Shown here piece after piece: positions 43,884-51,678 of a DNA stretch of 64,000 nucleotides; positions within the stretch are counted from its first letter, which is position 1; each line of letters opens with the position of its first letter. Under the pieces are notes generated by a model. It did not search any database. It had not been told where the DNA came from and saw only the letters and a list, made by a program, of their open reading frames with translations. A program made the position numbers and the translations under genes. This DNA is from Tsuneonella rigui. Lineage in GTDB: Bacteria > Pseudomonadota > Alphaproteobacteria > Sphingomonadales > Sphingomonadaceae. The DNA lies in assembly GCF_003958625.1 (NCBI RefSeq), contig NZ_RSEL01000029.1, forward strand, positions 62,001 through 126,000, in the 5' to 3' direction.

Positions 43884-44684
43884 GTGATCCGAATGACCGG
43901 AATTGGCGCGCTAGCGCTCCTTGCTTCGCTCGGCGCCTGCGGAAGCCCTGAACAGCCTGCCGACGACACCGCGCCCGCCAACGAAATGACCATGGACGGC
44001 CCCTATGCCAAATCCGAGATGGCGATGGACAAGGCGATGAAGGCCGCGGTCGGCGTCGATGCCGCCGACACCTGGGTCAAGAAGATGATCGCGCATCACG
44101 ACGGCGCAATCGCCATGTCGCGGATTGTGCTCGGCCTCCAACCCACCGCCGATGTCGCGAAGATGGCGCAGATGACGATCGACAACCAGGGCGCCGAGAT
44201 CGAAGCGCTCAAGGCGCTCGCCCGCAACGGCACCGCCGATCCTGAAAGCGCCAGGCTCTATGAAGCGGCGATGACCGAGATGCACAGCGAAATGATGGCG
44301 GCATCGGGGGCTACCCCTTCGGAGACCTACCTCGCCAAGATGCTTGCCCACCACCGCGGTGCCATCGCCATGTCGGACATCGCGCTCGCGAACGGCGCGA
44401 CCGGGGCCGTGCGCAAGCAGATCGAGGAGACGCGGGCCGAGCAGCTCAAGGAAATCGCCATGGTCGAAGCCATGCTGCGCGGCGAGCCGATGACTATGCA
44501 GGCCCAGGCTAGTAGCGATACCGTCGCGCCGGCACCGGCCCCGAAACCTGCTGCTCCGAAGCCTGCCGCTGCGAAGCGGGCCCCCGCCAAGCCGGCCACG
44601 GCCAAGCCCACCCCGGAGCCTGCAGCAGAGCCCGAAGCGTCGGCTACTTGCGCTCCTGAACATCGGGCGGCGGGACACTGCTGA
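43884..44684 (+). CDS. Duplicated DUF305 lipoprotein with Ala/Pro/Lys tail and C-terminal Cys-x9-Cys motif
   Basis: A 266-residue lipoprotein starting at GTG; lipobox LGAC near residue 19. The DUF305 unit occurs as two halves, each with a double-His motif: VKKMIAHHDGAIAMSRI and LAKMLAHHRGAIAMSDI. A low-complexity Pro/Ala/Lys tail (APKPAAPKPAAAKRAPAKPA and so on, about residues 212-255) leads to the last 11 residues CAPEHRAAGHC. That end is the same unit as the five repeats in CopB, which suggests both deliver or share a metal site. A terminator follows. Confidence 0.85.
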   Translation: MIRMTGIGALALLASLGACGSPEQPADDTAPANEMTMDGPYAKSEMAMDKAMKAAVGVDAADTWVKKMIAHHDGAIAMSRIVLGLQPTADVAKMAQMTIDNQGAEIEALKALARNGTADPESARLYEAAMTEMHSEMMAASGATPSETYLAKMLAHHRGAIAMSDIALANGATGAVRKQIEETRAEQLKEIAMVEAMLRGEPMTMQAQASSDTVAPAPAPKPAAPKPAAAKRAPAKPATAKPTPEPAAEPEASATCAPEHRAAGHC

Positions 44685-44696
44685 TCGATGCGTAAC

Positions 44697-44726
44697 GGCC
44701 CCGGCGGGCACCTCGCCGGGGCCATT
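44697..44726 (+). terminator. Terminator after the copper-block DUF305 lipoprotein gene
   Basis: Perfect 10-bp stem GGCCCCGGCG / CGCCGGGGCC with 7-base loop, followed by ATTCT. It lies 13 bases after the stop and may act as an attenuator before the PepSY genes. Confidence 0.7.
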
Positions 44727-44757
44727 CTCATCCAAGATCTGGAGTTTTCGCCCGCAG

Positions 44758-45462
44758 ATGCGAACCCACGTAATCGCCCGCAAGACGCACAAATGGCTCG
44801 GGCTGTTCATCGGCCTGCAGGTGGTGGTCTGGTCGCTGAGCGGCGTCTACATGACCGTCGTTCACATCGACACGATCCACGGCGACCATCTCGTTCGTGA
44901 GGCGTCCAGTCACGGCATCGACGCGGGCGACTTGCAGGATCCGCTCGCGCTTGCTGCCCGGGAAGAGGCGACCGGCATCAGGCTGGCCTGGGTCGATGAG
45001 CGTCCGATCTACGTGACCGAAGGACCGTCGGGAGAGCGCGCCTTCGCGGCAACCTCGGCTGCACTGCTAGAACCTCCAAACGAGCAGGCAATCAGAGCCC
45101 TGGCTTCGTCCTACTACACGGGCTCCGAGCCCATCGCATCTGCCGAACTCATCACCAAGGTGCCCGGGGAAATCCGCGGACGAGCGCCGCCGTTGTGGCG
45201 CGTCGAATTCGATCACTGGAACCGGCCGACCTTCTATCTCTCACCGGCGACCGGCGAACTCTTGTCGCGGCGCCACGAACTCTGGCGCGTGTTCGATTTC
45301 GTGTGGATGCTCCACATCATGGATTACGACGAGCGCGAGAACGTCAACAATCTGCTGCTGCGCGCCTTTACCTGGGGTGCGGTGTTGATGGCGCTCTCGG
45401 GCGTCTGGCTGCTCATCTACGCATTTCCCAAGCGCAAGAAAAAGACAGGGCGGGCTCGATGA
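44758..45462 (+). CDS. PepSY-domain membrane protein 1
   Basis: A 234-residue protein with a membrane helix at each end: RKTHKWLGLFIGLQVVVWSL at residues 8-27, and LLLRAFTWGAVLMALSGVWLL near 202-222. Between them is an extracytoplasmic PepSY region (WRVEFDHWNRPTFYLSPATG, then FDFVWMLHIMDYDERENVNN). This is the PepSY-associated membrane family; several members act as membrane reductases or with iron and copper uptake. His residues in HKW and LHIMDY are conserved across both copies here. Its stop overlaps the start of the second PepSY gene. Confidence 0.85.
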   Translation: MRTHVIARKTHKWLGLFIGLQVVVWSLSGVYMTVVHIDTIHGDHLVREASSHGIDAGDLQDPLALAAREEATGIRLAWVDERPIYVTEGPSGERAFAATSAALLEPPNEQAIRALASSYYTGSEPIASAELITKVPGEIRGRAPPLWRVEFDHWNRPTFYLSPATGELLSRRHELWRVFDFVWMLHIMDYDERENVNNLLLRAFTWGAVLMALSGVWLLIYAFPKRKKKTGRAR

Positions 45463-46184
45463 CGATCAAGTCGATCTGGCTACGGAAAATCCACAAGTGG
45501 GTCGGGCTGGCGATAGCCCTGCAGTTCGTGCTGTGGGCGATTAGCGGCGCAGCCATGGCACTGCTCGACATGGAGGCGGTCGCCGGGGGCCCGCGGCCTC
45601 AAGCGATCCAATCGGCGCTCGCTGGCGAGGCGACCGGTTGGCCAGAGATCGTAGGGCAGCTGGATGACGGGAAGATCGAAGGACTGCGGCTGAGGACGCT
45701 CCTTGATCGGCCCGTCGTCGAAGTGCGAAACACCCGATCGACCCGGATGTTCGATGCCCGCACGGGCGAAGCGATCAGGATCACCGCAACTGCCGCCCGC
45801 GCGGTCTCGCAGGCCGTCCATCCGGCCGACGCGCGCCCGGTCTCTGCTTCATTGCTCACCGAAACCTCATTGCCGGTAAGGGAGCACCAGCCGCCGATCT
45901 GGCAGGTCGAATTCGCCGACGAAAAATCCAGCACCTATTACGTGTCGGCCACAACGGGCGCGCTGCTGGAGCGCCGGAACGAGACGTGGCGCTGGTGGGA
46001 TTTCTTCTGGATGCTCCACAACATGGACTATGCCGACAGGACCAGCTTCAATCATCCGCTGATAATCACCGCTGGCGTCGCGATGGCCTGGCTTGCAGTG
46101 ACAGGCCTCTGGCTACTGTTCCGGACAATGTGGCGGCATGATTTCGCGTGGATTCGAAAACTATACATTTCCCGTCGCCATTAA
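45459..46184 (+). CDS. PepSY-domain membrane protein 2
   Basis: A 241-residue paralog of the preceding protein: RKIHKWVGLAIALQFVLWAI at the N-terminal helix, WQVEFADEKSSTYYVSATTG and FFWMLHNMDYADRTSFNHPL in the PepSY part, and AGVAMAWLAVTGLWLLFRTM as the C-terminal helix. It overlaps the first copy by 4 bases (ATGA), so the two are probably made in equal amount and may form a heterodimer. It ends the copper block. Function in metal reduction or transport is inferred from the neighbours only. Confidence 0.85.
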   Translation: MTIKSIWLRKIHKWVGLAIALQFVLWAISGAAMALLDMEAVAGGPRPQAIQSALAGEATGWPEIVGQLDDGKIEGLRLRTLLDRPVVEVRNTRSTRMFDARTGEAIRITATAARAVSQAVHPADARPVSASLLTETSLPVREHQPPIWQVEFADEKSSTYYVSATTGALLERRNETWRWWDFFWMLHNMDYADRTSFNHPLIITAGVAMAWLAVTGLWLLFRTMWRHDFAWIRKLYISRRH

Positions 46185-46279
46185 GTCGCCCTCAAATGGC
46201 CGTTTTGCTTGATTCGCGTGATCAAAGCGGAACTTCGGCTTCCGGCCCAGCAATCGTCGCTTGGGGGTGGACCCCTCCG

Positions 46280-46297
46280 ATGTCCGCTTCCCACCCC
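46280..46297. repeat. Dispersed TGTCCGC repeat, copy 1
   Basis: ATGTCCGCTTCCCACCCC in the 254-base gap after the PepSY genes. It differs at one base from copy 2 at 46949-46966. Otherwise the gap shows nothing recognisable. Confidence 0.6.
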
Positions 46298-46438
46298 ATT
46301 CCAGACTTTGAACTTCAACCGCGCCGCACCTCAAAGCCGACTGGCAGCTTCAGCCCCTGATCTGAAAAAACAAGTCGGTCGGCTACCGACCCCATTCCTG
46401 CCGTTGGCATATCCAGCAGAGCGTGGCAGTCGAAGCCG

Positions 46439-46939
46439 ATGGTGGACACCTATGCTTTGTTCCAAATAGGGGATGCCGCTGAGGGAGCGGGCGACTTTGC
46501 TCGTGCGCATTCGGCCTTCGAGCGAGGGGCCGCTCTGGGCGACGTGGCCTGCCTTTCACGGCTTGCCTATCTCTTTGACACCGGCAAAGGCGTGGACGTC
46601 GATAAAGCTGTCGCGATGCGGCTTTACCAGCGCGCATGGCGCAAGGAGCATGACAGCGTCGCCGGATCGAACATCGCGGTCCTATATCGCGAGCGCAAAC
46701 AATGGGGGCAGATGTTCCGGTGGTGGCAGCGTGTAGCGGCAACCGGTGACGGAAGCGCACAGCTTGAAATGGCCAAGTGCTATTTGCGAGGCAGGGGAGT
46801 CACGCGCAACACACAATCCGCGCTTCGTTGTCTCGCATCTGCCGAAGGCTCTGCTTACATCAGCGAATACGAGCGACATTTAGCGCGACGGCTTCGACGC
46901 AAACTACGCCCCAAGGCTGTCTCGACGGAGCAAACTTGA
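46439..46939 (+). CDS. Sel1/TPR-repeat protein
   Basis: A 166-residue soluble protein made of Sel1-like helical repeats: ERGAALGDVACLSRLAYLFD with GKGVDVDKAVAMRLYQRAWR, then MAKCYLRGRGVTRNTQSALR. Sel1 repeats mediate protein contacts; no enzymatic part is present. There is no signal peptide. Codon use is less G+C-biased than in the copper block. It lies alone between two copies of a short dispersed repeat, with no operon partner, so its relation to the metal genes is unclear. Confidence 0.75.
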   Translation: MVDTYALFQIGDAAEGAGDFARAHSAFERGAALGDVACLSRLAYLFDTGKGVDVDKAVAMRLYQRAWRKEHDSVAGSNIAVLYRERKQWGQMFRWWQRVAATGDGSAQLEMAKCYLRGRGVTRNTQSALRCLASAEGSAYISEYERHLARRLRRKLRPKAVSTEQT

Positions 46940-46948
46940 TCGAGGCTG

Positions 46949-46966
46949 ATGTCCGCTTTCCACCCC
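46949..46966. repeat. Dispersed TGTCCGC repeat, copy 2, in a gene-free gap
   Basis: ATGTCCGCTTTCCACCCC directly after the Sel1-repeat gene. The gap to the merR stop (317 bases, 46940-47256) otherwise shows no supportable gene. Related sequence recurs at 56728. Confidence 0.6.
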
Positions 46967-47256
46967 AGATCGGTCGTTCCCCCTTCGTCACATCGGCCCT
47001 AAGGCCTGCCCCTTGATCCGCGAGACCGCGACCGGCAGCAAGTGGGCCGATTTCTGCCTGTCTGCTTATAAAGGGAGAATGGGACAAGCTGACTCTATCA
47101 CGCTCGGTCGGGAACGTTTCCCTCTGCCTCGGCTGGTCGCGCAAGGAATGACGAACATCTGGCCACGGCTCGACGAAGGCCAGCACATTGTCGTCCAGGA
47201 CGCACGCAGACCCAAATTCAGGCTAAGTTACTGGCGAACCTGGCCTGCAATTAGGT

Positions 47257-47667
47257 TCACAACGGACTCTGCGAGGCAGGTGCCAGAGCTTCGATGATTC
47301 GGCAGTCGGTCACAGAACCACCCGAACAGGATGAAATCACCGCAGCCAACTCCCGACGCAGTGCGGTCAAGTCAGCGAGTTTACGGTCCACCTCCTCCAA
47401 GTGCCTTGCAGCGATGCCATCCACGCTTGAACAGTCAGGCCCCCTAGCGTCAGCCAGCTCCAATAACTGCCTGACTTGATCCAAGTTGAAACCAAGCTTC
47501 CGCGCTCTGCATATGAACGATAGCCGTGCAAGCTCGGCGCTGCCGTAGGACCGGTAGTTGCCTCCGGTTCGGCTTGGCGACCCCATCAGCCCGTTCTTCT
47601 CATAGAACCGTATCGTCACAGGCTTCACGCCCGTGGCCTTGCTCATCTGACCGATCGTGAGGCCCAT
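47257..47667 (-). CDS. MerR-family metal-responsive regulator (Cd/Zn/Pb type)
   Basis: A 136-residue MerR-family activator: MGLTIGQMSKATGVKPVTIR then FYEKNGLMGSPSRTGGNYRSY form the winged helix, followed by the dimer helix. Metal-binding Cys are C77-like in RARKLGF.. (family position), CSSVDG and the C-terminal SCSGGSVTDCRIIEAL. This arrangement is that of the CadR/PbrR/ZntR group rather than CueR, so divalent Zn, Cd or Pb is expected. It is divergent from a CDF transporter, with a 19-bp-spacer operator-promoter between them. Confidence 0.88.
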   Translation of the reverse strand: MGLTIGQMSKATGVKPVTIRFYEKNGLMGSPSRTGGNYRSYGSAELARLSFICRARKLGFNLDQVRQLLELADARGPDCSSVDGIAARHLEEVDRKLADLTALRRELAAVISSCSGGSVTDCRIIEALAPASQSPL

Positions 47668-47670
47668 CGC

Positions 47671-47701
47671 TTGACCCTATAGCTGGTATAAGGTGCATAT
47701 G
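47671..47701 (+). promoter_or_regulatory. MerR-type operator-promoter of the CDF/DUF3703 genes
   Basis: -35 TTGACC (47671-47676) and -10 CATATG (47696-47701) with a 19-base spacer. The spacer holds the dyad ACCCTATA-GCTGG-TATAAGGT (47674-47694, one mismatch), closely like CadR/PbrR operators. It lies between the divergent merR and CDF genes. Confidence 0.85.
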
Positions 47702-47737
47702 AGCTGCCGACTCGGATTTTGTCGAGAAGGATCAGGT

Positions 47738-48373
47738 ATGAGCGCTAGTTGCTGCAGCCATAACTCCATGGATCAATCAATGAATGATCCAAGATGGCGC
47801 AGAGCGCTATGGATCGCGCTCATACTCAATGCGGGTATGTTCGGACTGGAGATCGTCGCAGGTCTGACCGCAGACTCACGCGCCCTCATGGCCGACGCGA
47901 TCGACTTTTTGGGCGACAGTGGAAATTACGCACTGAGCCTCGCGGTGGCTTCCATGGCGTTGGCGTGGCGAGCGCGCGCCGCTGTGGTGAAGGCCGCAAC
48001 GATGCTGGTGTTCGGACTTAGCGTTGTTGGAGTCACTGCATGGAGCGCGCTTTTCGGCACATCTCCGCAAGCCGAGACAATGGGACTGGTCGGTTTGCTG
48101 GCGCTCGGCGTCAATGTGTTTGTGGCGGCAATCTTGTATCGCTTTCGCGCGGGCGACTCAAACATGCGGTCGGTATGGATCTGCTCGCGAAACGATGCGA
48201 TCGGTAACCTGGCCGTGATGCTCGCGGCGCTCGGCGTGTTCGGCACCGGCCAGGCTTGGCCAGATTTGCTAGTTGCCTCGATCATGGCGGTCCTCGCAGT
48301 CTGGGGAAGCATCAGCATCTTTCGCCAGGCGCGGGATGAGCTTCGTGCCTCGCCGCAGGTGAGCCATGCCTAA
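47738..48373 (+). CDS. Cation diffusion facilitator-like transporter (short type)
   Basis: A 211-residue membrane protein with about six helices. The N-terminus has MSASCCSHNS, a possible metal-catching Cys/His tag. The second helix carries the metal-site motif ALMADAIDFLGDSGNY (Asp pair) and the fifth WICSRNDAIGNLAVM. There is no C-terminal cytoplasmic domain, in contrast to the second CDF gene at 55.7 kb. It should export a divalent cation using the proton gradient. The ATG with AGGATCAGGT upstream was chosen over one 15 codons earlier, which lies inside the promoter region. DUF3703 overlaps its end. Confidence 0.85.
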   Translation: MSASCCSHNSMDQSMNDPRWRRALWIALILNAGMFGLEIVAGLTADSRALMADAIDFLGDSGNYALSLAVASMALAWRARAAVVKAATMLVFGLSVVGVTAWSALFGTSPQAETMGLVGLLALGVNVFVAAILYRFRAGDSNMRSVWICSRNDAIGNLAVMLAALGVFGTGQAWPDLLVASIMAVLAVWGSISIFRQARDELRASPQVSHA

Positions 48374-48713
48374 ACACAACCGTTCGCGTCTCGTGGATCG
48401 TGAGTTGTCGCAGTTTGCCTCGGCTCGTTACGAGGGCGATGTCGCTGGGGCGTGGCGCGCGTTGGAACGCGCCCACATCCTGGGACAGACGGTTATACTG
48501 CTGCACTTCGTCGTGCACATGCGTATGCTATCATTTGCCTTGCAAACTCGAGATTTTCGCGAAACTGGGGGACAGCTTTTCAGATTGGCCTTGATACCGA
48601 TCGGGCACGCTCTCAGGCGGCTGCCTTCAGGAAATACCGGAAGATCTGACGTGTCGGCTTTCGCAATTATGCCGGTCCCCAAAGATGTCGCGGTCGAACT
48701 TGCGCAAGACTGA
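48366..48713 (+). CDS. DUF3703 protein
   Basis: A 115-residue soluble protein of the DUF3703 family. The pattern is ASARYEGDVAGAWRALERAH, then ILGQTVILLHFVVHMRMLSF with two conserved His, and later LIPIGHALRRLPSGNTGRSD. The family almost always sits next to a CDF-type transporter under MerR control, as here, where it overlaps the transporter gene by 8 bases. The His residues could bind a metal, and a delivery role for the transporter is a reasonable guess; no function has been established to my knowledge. Confidence 0.88.
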   Translation: MPKHNRSRLVDRELSQFASARYEGDVAGAWRALERAHILGQTVILLHFVVHMRMLSFALQTRDFRETGGQLFRLALIPIGHALRRLPSGNTGRSDVSAFAIMPVPKDVAVELAQD

Positions 48714-48740
48714 GGCCAACCATCTCAATGGTTAGGGCCT
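48713..48740 (+). terminator. Possible terminator after DUF3703
   Basis: Stem of AACCAT/ATGGTT extended by AGGCC/GGCCT across a 2-base bulge, followed by TTTCC. It starts at the DUF3703 stop. Confidence 0.45.
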
Positions 48741-48774
48741 TTCCGTTTGAAGTCGTTGCTGCTAGCGCCGCCGC

Positions 48775-49110
48775 GTGATCCATCGCGCGCTTCTCTTGCT
48801 GGCGACAATCGCATTCGCGGTTGGCGCGGTCGTATGCCAACCGGCCACGGCAGCGAGCGATGCCGGTTGTATCCCGGAGATCAGCGAAGCCACCGGGCAC
48901 TATGACGGCGATAGCGATCAGTCTTCGCATAGCGGGGGCAAGGAAGCAGCGCATCATCATGCGCCATGCTCCGGCCACTACGCAGCATCGTCGCGGCTTG
49001 AGTCGGTCGGGTTTGCTCGCTCCTTGTTGCTCGGCTTTGGGTCGCCATTATCTGATGATTGGCGTCCGCTCGCGCACGGCTTCGAGCAGTTGAGGCCACC
49101 GATCGCCTGA
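48775..49110 (+). CDS. Small exported His-rich protein upstream of czcC
   Basis: A 111-residue protein starting at GTG. The signal peptide ends near QPATAAS (about residue 27). The mature part has GHYDGDSDQSSHSGGKEAAH followed by HHAPCSGHYAAS, so it is rich in His, with two Cys in all. The C-terminal part reads GFGSPLSDDWRPLAHGFEQL and ends in RPPIA, like small CzcI/CopL-type proteins placed before heavy-metal RND operons. A regulatory or metal-binding periplasmic role, as suggested for CzcI, is inferred from position and composition. Confidence 0.7.
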   Translation: MIHRALLLLATIAFAVGAVVCQPATAASDAGCIPEISEATGHYDGDSDQSSHSGGKEAAHHHAPCSGHYAASSRLESVGFARSLLLGFGSPLSDDWRPLAHGFEQLRPPIA

Positions 49111-49165
49111 CGAACTCCGCGCGCCGCACCCAGCGGCGCTGAGAGTGTTCGTCAGGAGCTAATCA

Positions 49166-50488
49166 ATGAAATCGATGTTCGCTGCGGCATGTGCCGTGGC
49201 TGCGGTCGGGGCACATTGCTCCGCGGCCGCGCAAGTCCCGAACGTGGCGACCCCACGGATGGGCACCGAAGCTGCCGGTCCCCCGGCACCCGAAACGGCA
49301 TATGAACCACTTGCGTCCGTGCGCACCGGTCCGCTGCCCCCATCCTTGTCCCTGGCAGATGCCCTGTCCGAAGGACTAGCACGTTCGCAGGCCATCATTG
49401 CCGCCGAGGCTGACGTGCGAGCAGCCCGTGGGCGTCTGCGTCAGGCTGGTTATCGAGCCAATCCCGAATTGAGCCTGGAAGTCGAGAATGTTCTCGGCAC
49501 CGGCGAACTGGCGGGACTTCGGGCGATGGAGACGACGCTCTCCGTCAATCAGAGGCTCGATCTCGCCGGGCGACGGGGTGCGCGAGTGCGGTTCGCACAA
49601 GCCGAGCTGATCGTTCAGCAACTGCGCCTGGCGATAGTTCAGGCCGATCTGCAGTTTACCGTCCGAGAACAATTTGCTCGCGCGGTCGCGGCCCGAGAAA
49701 AGCTCGCGCAGGCCAGCGATACAGTGGCCCGAGCTCGTGAGCTATCTCGTGTAGCCGGTGTCTTGGTAGAAGTGGGTCGCGATCCTCCGCTTCGGGCGAT
49801 CCGCGCTCGATCGGCGTTGGCCCAAGCCGTTGCCGATGAAGAAGCAGCTCGTGCCGAAGACTTGGCTGCACGTTCGTTGCTTGCAGCAGCTTTGGGATCC
49901 AGTCGCGCCATAGCGTTCGTCGAGGGCGACATGAGCCTCCCGCCACCAAGCGTCGTGGGCAGTCCACTCGAATTGCGATTGGCCGATGCTGAAAGAGCAT
50001 CCGCGGAGGCTTCGCTGGCAATTGAGCTGACCGCTAACCGCCTTGATCCTGCAGTTGGGCTGGGAGTGCGGCACATTCGCGAGACCGGGGACATTGGCCT
50101 GGTCGGCGGTGTATCAATTCCGTTGCCCGTATTTGACCGCAATCGTGGCGGTATCTCCGCTGCGCGTGCCGCGCTCGAAGGTGCCGAAGCTCGGCGGGCA
50201 GGAGCGGAAATCGCGGCGGATGCTCGTGCCCGGAACGCGCGCGGCGCGGTGGACGCGAACTTGCGCAGGGTCGAAGCATTAGAGCAGTCGGCCATCCCCG
50301 AGGCTGCTGAAGCCTTACGCTTGGCCGAACTCTCGTATCGCGAAGGACGAGCGACCCTCCTCGAACTTCTCGACACCCAAGAATCCTACACAGCCGCGCG
50401 TGCCGCACTGACGGATGCACGCCTCGCGCTGGCGCTCGCGCAAGCAGAACTCGCCCGAGCCGTTGCTACCGGAGACACCGAATCATGA
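49166..50488 (+). CDS. czcC: Outer-membrane efflux protein CzcC (TolC family)
   Basis: A 440-residue TolC-family channel. A signal peptide (MKSMFAAACAVAAVGAHCSA) precedes two repeated OEP units: LSLADALSEGLARSQAIIAA and NPELSLEVENVLGTGELAGL in the first, SIPLPVFDRNRGGISAARAA and LAELSYREGRATLLELLDTQ in the second. It forms the outer-membrane duct of the CzcCBA pump. Its stop overlaps the czcB start (ATGA). The TLLELLDTQ.. motif near the end is typical of heavy-metal CzcC proteins. Confidence 0.92.
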   Translation: MKSMFAAACAVAAVGAHCSAAAQVPNVATPRMGTEAAGPPAPETAYEPLASVRTGPLPPSLSLADALSEGLARSQAIIAAEADVRAARGRLRQAGYRANPELSLEVENVLGTGELAGLRAMETTLSVNQRLDLAGRRGARVRFAQAELIVQQLRLAIVQADLQFTVREQFARAVAAREKLAQASDTVARARELSRVAGVLVEVGRDPPLRAIRARSALAQAVADEEAARAEDLAARSLLAAALGSSRAIAFVEGDMSLPPPSVVGSPLELRLADAERASAEASLAIELTANRLDPAVGLGVRHIRETGDIGLVGGVSIPLPVFDRNRGGISAARAALEGAEARRAGAEIAADARARNARGAVDANLRRVEALEQSAIPEAAEALRLAELSYREGRATLLELLDTQESYTAARAALTDARLALALAQAELARAVATGDTES

Positions 50489-51678
50489 ACACAATCGTCG
50501 AACGCGTCCGCATACTGCGCGACGAGCCAAAGGCCCGCCTATGGGCGGGGGTCGCGGCCGTGGCCTTGGTCGCCGGGATTGGGGGACTCCTCATCGGACG
50601 ATCGTCCGCTCCTCAGCCGGAAGTGCCGACCGCACCTGCAGAAGAAGATCACGCCGAAGGCCCAGAAGGCTTTATCGCCATCGCTCGCGAGCAGCTTGCA
50701 CCGAACGGAATCGTGGTGGAACGGGTCACGGCTGGCTCCCTCACGGATGAGATTATTGCGCAGGCCACCGTCGGTGCGCCGCCTGAAGGGGCCGGGGTGC
50801 TGACGGCACGGGCGGACGGCGCAGTGGTGCGCATGTTCAAGCAGCTCGGCGATCCCGTCGGGACAGGTGAGACCATAGCCCTCCTCGAAAGCAGGGAAGC
50901 GGCAAGCTTTGTCGCCGAGCGGAACACGGCCGCAGCACAGGCCCAGGCTGCAAGGGCTGCCGCCGCACGAGAACAACGCCTGTTCGACGCTAAGATCACC
51001 GCTCGGCAGGACTTGGAAGCGGCGATTGCCGCGCGCCGCATAGCCGAAGCGGAACTTCAGCGCGCAGACGCCGCTGTCAGCGCGGCAGGGGTTGCGGGGG
51101 GCGGGCGATACCTTGCTGTCCGCAGTCCGATTGGCGGTCGCATCACCGAGGTCAACACTCGGCTCGGCGCGTTCGTCACCGCAGGGGCGGAACTGTTCAA
51201 CGTCGCGGACCCGACCCGCATCCAGGTCGAAGCTGCCGTCCCCGTGGCTGACGCCCGGCGGCTTGCACCTGGCGACAGGGCCTTTGTTGAGTTGTCGAAC
51301 GGTGAGCGGACCGAAGCCGTCGTTCGTTCTTCAACCCCAGCGCTCGATCCGGAAAGCCGCGCAGCCACCGTGGTGCTTCGTGTGATCGGCCCAGCAGGCG
51401 GCCTGACACAAGGTCAGGCCGTGCGCGTGCGCATCGTGCCCAGCGGCAGCGTGGCTGGCGGAATTGTCCTGCCTGAAGAGGCGATCCAGCAGATAGAAGG
51501 CAAGGACAGTGTGTTCGTGGCGGTCAAGGGCGGATTTCGCGCTGTGCCTGTCGCAACGGGACAGCGTAGCGGCGGCCGGGTCGAGATCGTTTCGGGACTG
51601 AAGGAAGGCCAAACGGTCGTCACCCGCGGCGCGTTCGCGCTGAAGTCACAGCTCGGGGCCAGCGAGGCTGAGCATTAG
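50485..51678 (+). CDS. czcB: RND periplasmic adaptor CzcB
   Basis: A 397-residue membrane-fusion protein. It has an N-terminal anchor (LWAGVAAVALVAGIGGLLIG), then an His-containing stretch EEDHAEGPEGF. The barrel-lipoyl core shows VLTARADGAVVRMFKQLGDP and YLAVRSPIGGRITEVNTRLG on either side of an Ala-rich helical hairpin. The C-terminal domain has VFVAVKGGFRAVPVATGQRS and VVTRGAFALKSQLG. It links CzcA to CzcC. The CzcB-type His-rich N-terminal domain of Cupriavidus is much reduced here. Confidence 0.92.
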   Translation: MNTIVERVRILRDEPKARLWAGVAAVALVAGIGGLLIGRSSAPQPEVPTAPAEEDHAEGPEGFIAIAREQLAPNGIVVERVTAGSLTDEIIAQATVGAPPEGAGVLTARADGAVVRMFKQLGDPVGTGETIALLESREAASFVAERNTAAAQAQAARAAAAREQRLFDAKITARQDLEAAIAARRIAEAELQRADAAVSAAGVAGGGRYLAVRSPIGGRITEVNTRLGAFVTAGAELFNVADPTRIQVEAAVPVADARRLAPGDRAFVELSNGERTEAVVRSSTPALDPESRAATVVLRVIGPAGGLTQGQAVRVRIVPSGSVAGGIVLPEEAIQQIEGKDSVFVAVKGGFRAVPVATGQRSGGRVEIVSGLKEGQTVVTRGAFALKSQLGASEAEH

